Below are positions 5,051-6,895 of a stretch of DNA of 6,895 nucleotides, piece after piece. The stretch's first letter is position 1; each line of letters begins with the position of its first letter. The translations under genes and the position numbers were made by a program. The DNA comes from Lachnospiraceae bacterium (lineage in GTDB: Bacteria > Bacillota > Clostridia > Lachnospirales > Lachnospiraceae): positions 1 through 6,895 of the forward strand of contig DOVL01000152.1 in assembly GCA_003520105.1 (NCBI GenBank), in the 5' to 3' direction. The notes beneath the pieces are model-generated. The model saw only the letters and a list, made by a program, of their open reading frames with translations, did not search any database and was not told the origin of the DNA.

Positions 5051-6895
5051 TCAGAGTTTCTTTAATTTAGCCAGAGACGCGAACATTTTCTTCTCTCCGA
5101 CTCTGTCAAAATCAACAACAACCTCGTGGTCGCTGCCGGTTTTCACTATCTCCTTAACAGTGCCTTTACCGAATTTGATATGCTTCACGGTATCCCCGAC
5201 AACATAATCGAGTGATCCGGATGACGGCATGCCCTTCATACTGTTGAGATTGACACTACTGTACGGTTTATCTTTCACGGATGATCTGCTGCCAAAACTA
5301 CCTGATCCGCCGTACGAACTGCCTCCGAATGATGATCCACCCGAACTATATGATGAACCACCTGAACCGGATGATCTTCCGCCACTGAATGAACCATATG
5401 ACGAACCACCCGAACCATATGAGTTTCGTCCGAATGAACTGCCTCCGAAATCACCTGCAGGATATTCTTCAAACATACCTCTGCGCGATCCGAAGCCGTC
5501 CCTCTGCATATATCCCGGTGCTCTCTCGCCCATTCTCTTGATAAGGTTCTTCGGAATCTCATCAACGAAGCGTGATACCTTGGAATAATTTCTGCTTCCG
5601 TTGATCATTCTCGTTGAAGCACTGCTGAGGCGAAGCTCCTTCATAGCTCTCGTGATACCTACGTAGCAGAGTCTTCTCTCTTCCTCGAGGGCATCCGGAT
5701 CATCGGAATCCATAGCCATACCGCTAGGGAAGAGCCTCTCCTCCATACCAACCATGAAAACATAAGGAAATTCAAGACCCTTTGCACTATGCAGAGTCAT
5801 AAGTGAAACCCTGTCATCCTTCTCGATGCTTGTCTCTGTATCCGCAACAAGTGCTATCTCCTCAAGGAGTTCTGTAAGGTTCGGCGACTCTGCGCTCTCC
5901 TCATAGCTGACAACCTTGTTCTTGAGTTCTTCTATATTTTCAAGTCTGGACTTAGCTTCATCTGTTCCTTCTGCACGAAGCAAAGCTGCATATTCAGTCT
6001 TCTCGATTATCGCATCATAGAGAGCCGTAAGGCCTTCTTCCTGATATATATCAACCAGTGAATAAATAAGCTTCGTGAAATCCTGCACCTTCGCAGCCGC
6101 TCTCTCAGCCCCCGGAATTGACTCAACCATGTCCATTGCAGAGAACAGATCTATTCCGTTAGCCATGGCATAATCGATGATCCTGTTAACAGTCGTATCG
6201 CCGATTCCACGACGAGGCGTATTTATGATCCTGCGAAGTGATATCTCATCATCTCTGTTATTTACAGTCTTCAAATATCCGAGTATATCCCTTATCTCTT
6301 TGCGATCATAGAAGCCTGTACCACCGACAAGCTTATAAGGAACGCCGGACATAACCATCTTCTCTTCTATAACTCGCGACTGATTGTTGGTCCTGTAGAG
6401 GACAGCCATATCGGACAGAGCCTCACCCCTGCGGGAAAGCTCATTGATCCTCCTGACAACACTTTCAGCCTCGCTGTATTCATTATCAAAGCATTCGTAG
6501 ATGACCTTCTCGCCATCCTCTTTATTGGTCCAGAGCCTCTTATCCTTACGACCTTCATTATTGGCTATAACGCCATTGGCAGCGTTCAGGATATTTGCCG
6601 TCGAGCGGTAATTCTGCTCCAGCTTCACAACCTTTGCATCCGGATATTCCTCTTCGAAATTAAGAATGTTGTAAATATTTGCCCCTCTGAATTTGTAGAT
6701 TGACTGATCGTCATCACCTACAACACAGAGATTTCTATATTTGGCCGCAAGCATCTTGACCAGCATGAACTGCGTATGGTTTGTATCCTGATACTCATCA
6801 ACCATGATGTATCTGAAACGTTCCTGATACATCTCCAGCACCTCAGGATGGTGCTCAAAAAGCTCGATAGTCTTATAAATAAGGTCATCAAAATC
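5051..6895 (-). CDS. pcrA: UvrD/PcrA superfamily 1A DNA helicase, 5' end outside window
   Basis: An ATP-driven 3'-5' DNA translocase/helicase for repair, plasmid replication and clearing of protein-DNA conflicts. The visible 614 residues (numbered from the window edge) begin DFDDLIYKTIELFEHHPE and continue in frame past the edge. Motif II DEYQD is at 33-37, motif III GDDDQSIYKFRGAN at 60-73, motif IV QNYRST at 94-99, motif V TLHSAKGLEFPYVF at 367-380, and motif VI EERRLCYVGITRA at 405-417. A Gly/Ser-rich linker follows (about 484-539). The C-terminal 50 residues, with VGDTVKHIKFGKGTVKEI, match the tudor-like domain that in PcrA/UvrD binds RNA polymerase. The Walker A and Q motifs lie upstream, outside the window. 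Full PcrA proteins are usually 720-760 residues, so about 80 percent is present. An internal GTG at 6841 is not the true start. UvrD and PcrA cannot be separated by sequence alone; PcrA is the usual Bacillota name. Confidence 0.96.
   Translation of the reverse strand, partial: DFDDLIYKTIELFEHHPEVLEMYQERFRYIMVDEYQDTNHTQFMLVKMLAAKYRNLCVVGDDDQSIYKFRGANIYNILNFEEEYPDAKVVKLEQNYRSTANILNAANGVIANNEGRKDKRLWTNKEDGEKVIYECFDNEYSEAESVVRRINELSRRGEALSDMAVLYRTNNQSRVIEEKMVMSGVPYKLVGGTGFYDRKEIRDILGYLKTVNNRDDEISLRRIINTPRRGIGDTTVNRIIDYAMANGIDLFSAMDMVESIPGAERAAAKVQDFTKLIYSLVDIYQEEGLTALYDAIIEKTEYAALLRAEGTDEAKSRLENIEELKNKVVSYEESAESPNLTELLEEIALVADTETSIEKDDRVSLMTLHSAKGLEFPYVFMVGMEERLFPSGMAMDSDDPDALEEERRLCYVGITRAMKELRLSSASTRMINGSRNYSKVSRFVDEIPKNLIKRMGERAPGYMQRDGFGSRRGMFEEYPAGDFGGSSFGRNSYGSGGSSYGSFSGGRSSGSGGSSYSSGGSSFGGSSYGGSGSFGSRSSVKDKPYSSVNLNSMKGMPSSGSLDYVVGDTVKHIKFGKGTVKEIVKTGSDHEVVVDFDRVGEKKMFASLAKLKKL
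5279..5446 (-). repeat. Low-complexity Gly/Ser/aromatic repeat within the helicase gene
   Basis: About 56 codons encode almost only Gly and Ser, interrupted by eight Tyr/Phe and three Arg. All eight aromatics sit in a [GS]-[YF]-[GS] setting (SFG, SYG, SYG, SFS, SYS, SFG, SYG, SFG). At the DNA level the stretch is built of degenerate repeats of GGATGAT/GAACCA-type codons. The reading frame stays open and enters the tudor-like domain, so this is a linker, not a broken end. Confidence 0.85.

Noticed and set aside
5229..5588. Plus-strand Pro/Glu-rich frame and minus-strand His/Val-rich frame (5275-5565)
   Set aside because: Both are shadows of the repetitive Gly/Ser codons in the helicase linker; their odd composition simply reflects that repeat in other frames.
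6367..6558. Minus-strand 63-codon frame inside the helicase gene
   Set aside because: It overlaps conserved helicase codons in another frame and has no start signal.
6839..6841. GTG as the start codon of the helicase
   Set aside because: The frame is open to the window edge and the upstream residues match the normal UvrD/PcrA sequence before motif II, so this is an internal valine codon.

Overview
The window looks like a chromosomal segment of a low-to-moderate G+C Bacillota of the class Clostridia, most likely a Lachnospiraceae-type organism. This rests on the style of the tRNAs and sigma-A promoters, purine-rich Shine-Dalgarno sites, a PcrA-type helicase with a C-terminal tudor-like domain, and the OmpR/histidine-kinase pair. 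The placement is inferred, since no database search was possible. Every gene I can support lies on the minus strand, so the biological order runs from base 6895 down to base 1.

Right part (5051-6895): the 3' four-fifths of a UvrD/PcrA superfamily 1 helicase gene, whose 5' end lies outside the window. Between its ATPase core and C-terminal domain is a striking Gly/Ser linker with regularly spaced aromatics. Next (4642-4890) comes a small gene for an 82-residue single-pass membrane protein with an Asp/Phe tail. It has its own extended -10 promoter and a strong downstream hairpin.

Middle (842-4391): a two-component operon. An OmpR/PhoB-family response regulator is followed after 4 nt by a 948-residue membrane histidine kinase with a roughly 400-residue tyrosine-rich external domain and about six membrane segments. 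Upstream of the regulator start is a 23-bp imperfect inverted repeat ending in seven T residues on the coding strand. It looks like an intrinsic terminator placed in the 5' leader, a possible attenuator of the whole operon.

Left part (1-834): a cluster of eight tRNA genes in two transcription units. Val(TAC)-Met(CAT) and Pro(TGG)-Gly(TCC)-Arg(TCT)-His(GTG)-Gln(TTG)-Lys(TTT, cut by the window edge) each follow an exact consensus promoter, TTGACA-17 bp-TATAAT. None of the seven complete tRNA genes encodes the 3' CCA, so a CCA-adding enzyme is required. The kinase gene ends 7 bp before the first tRNA promoter with no visible terminator between, so operon transcripts may run into the tRNAs and be cut by tRNA-processing enzymes.

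No mobile element, CRISPR array or phage gene is visible. The features most worth following up are the leader terminator-like hairpin, the kinase's unusual sensor region, the helicase linker and the acidic membrane protein.
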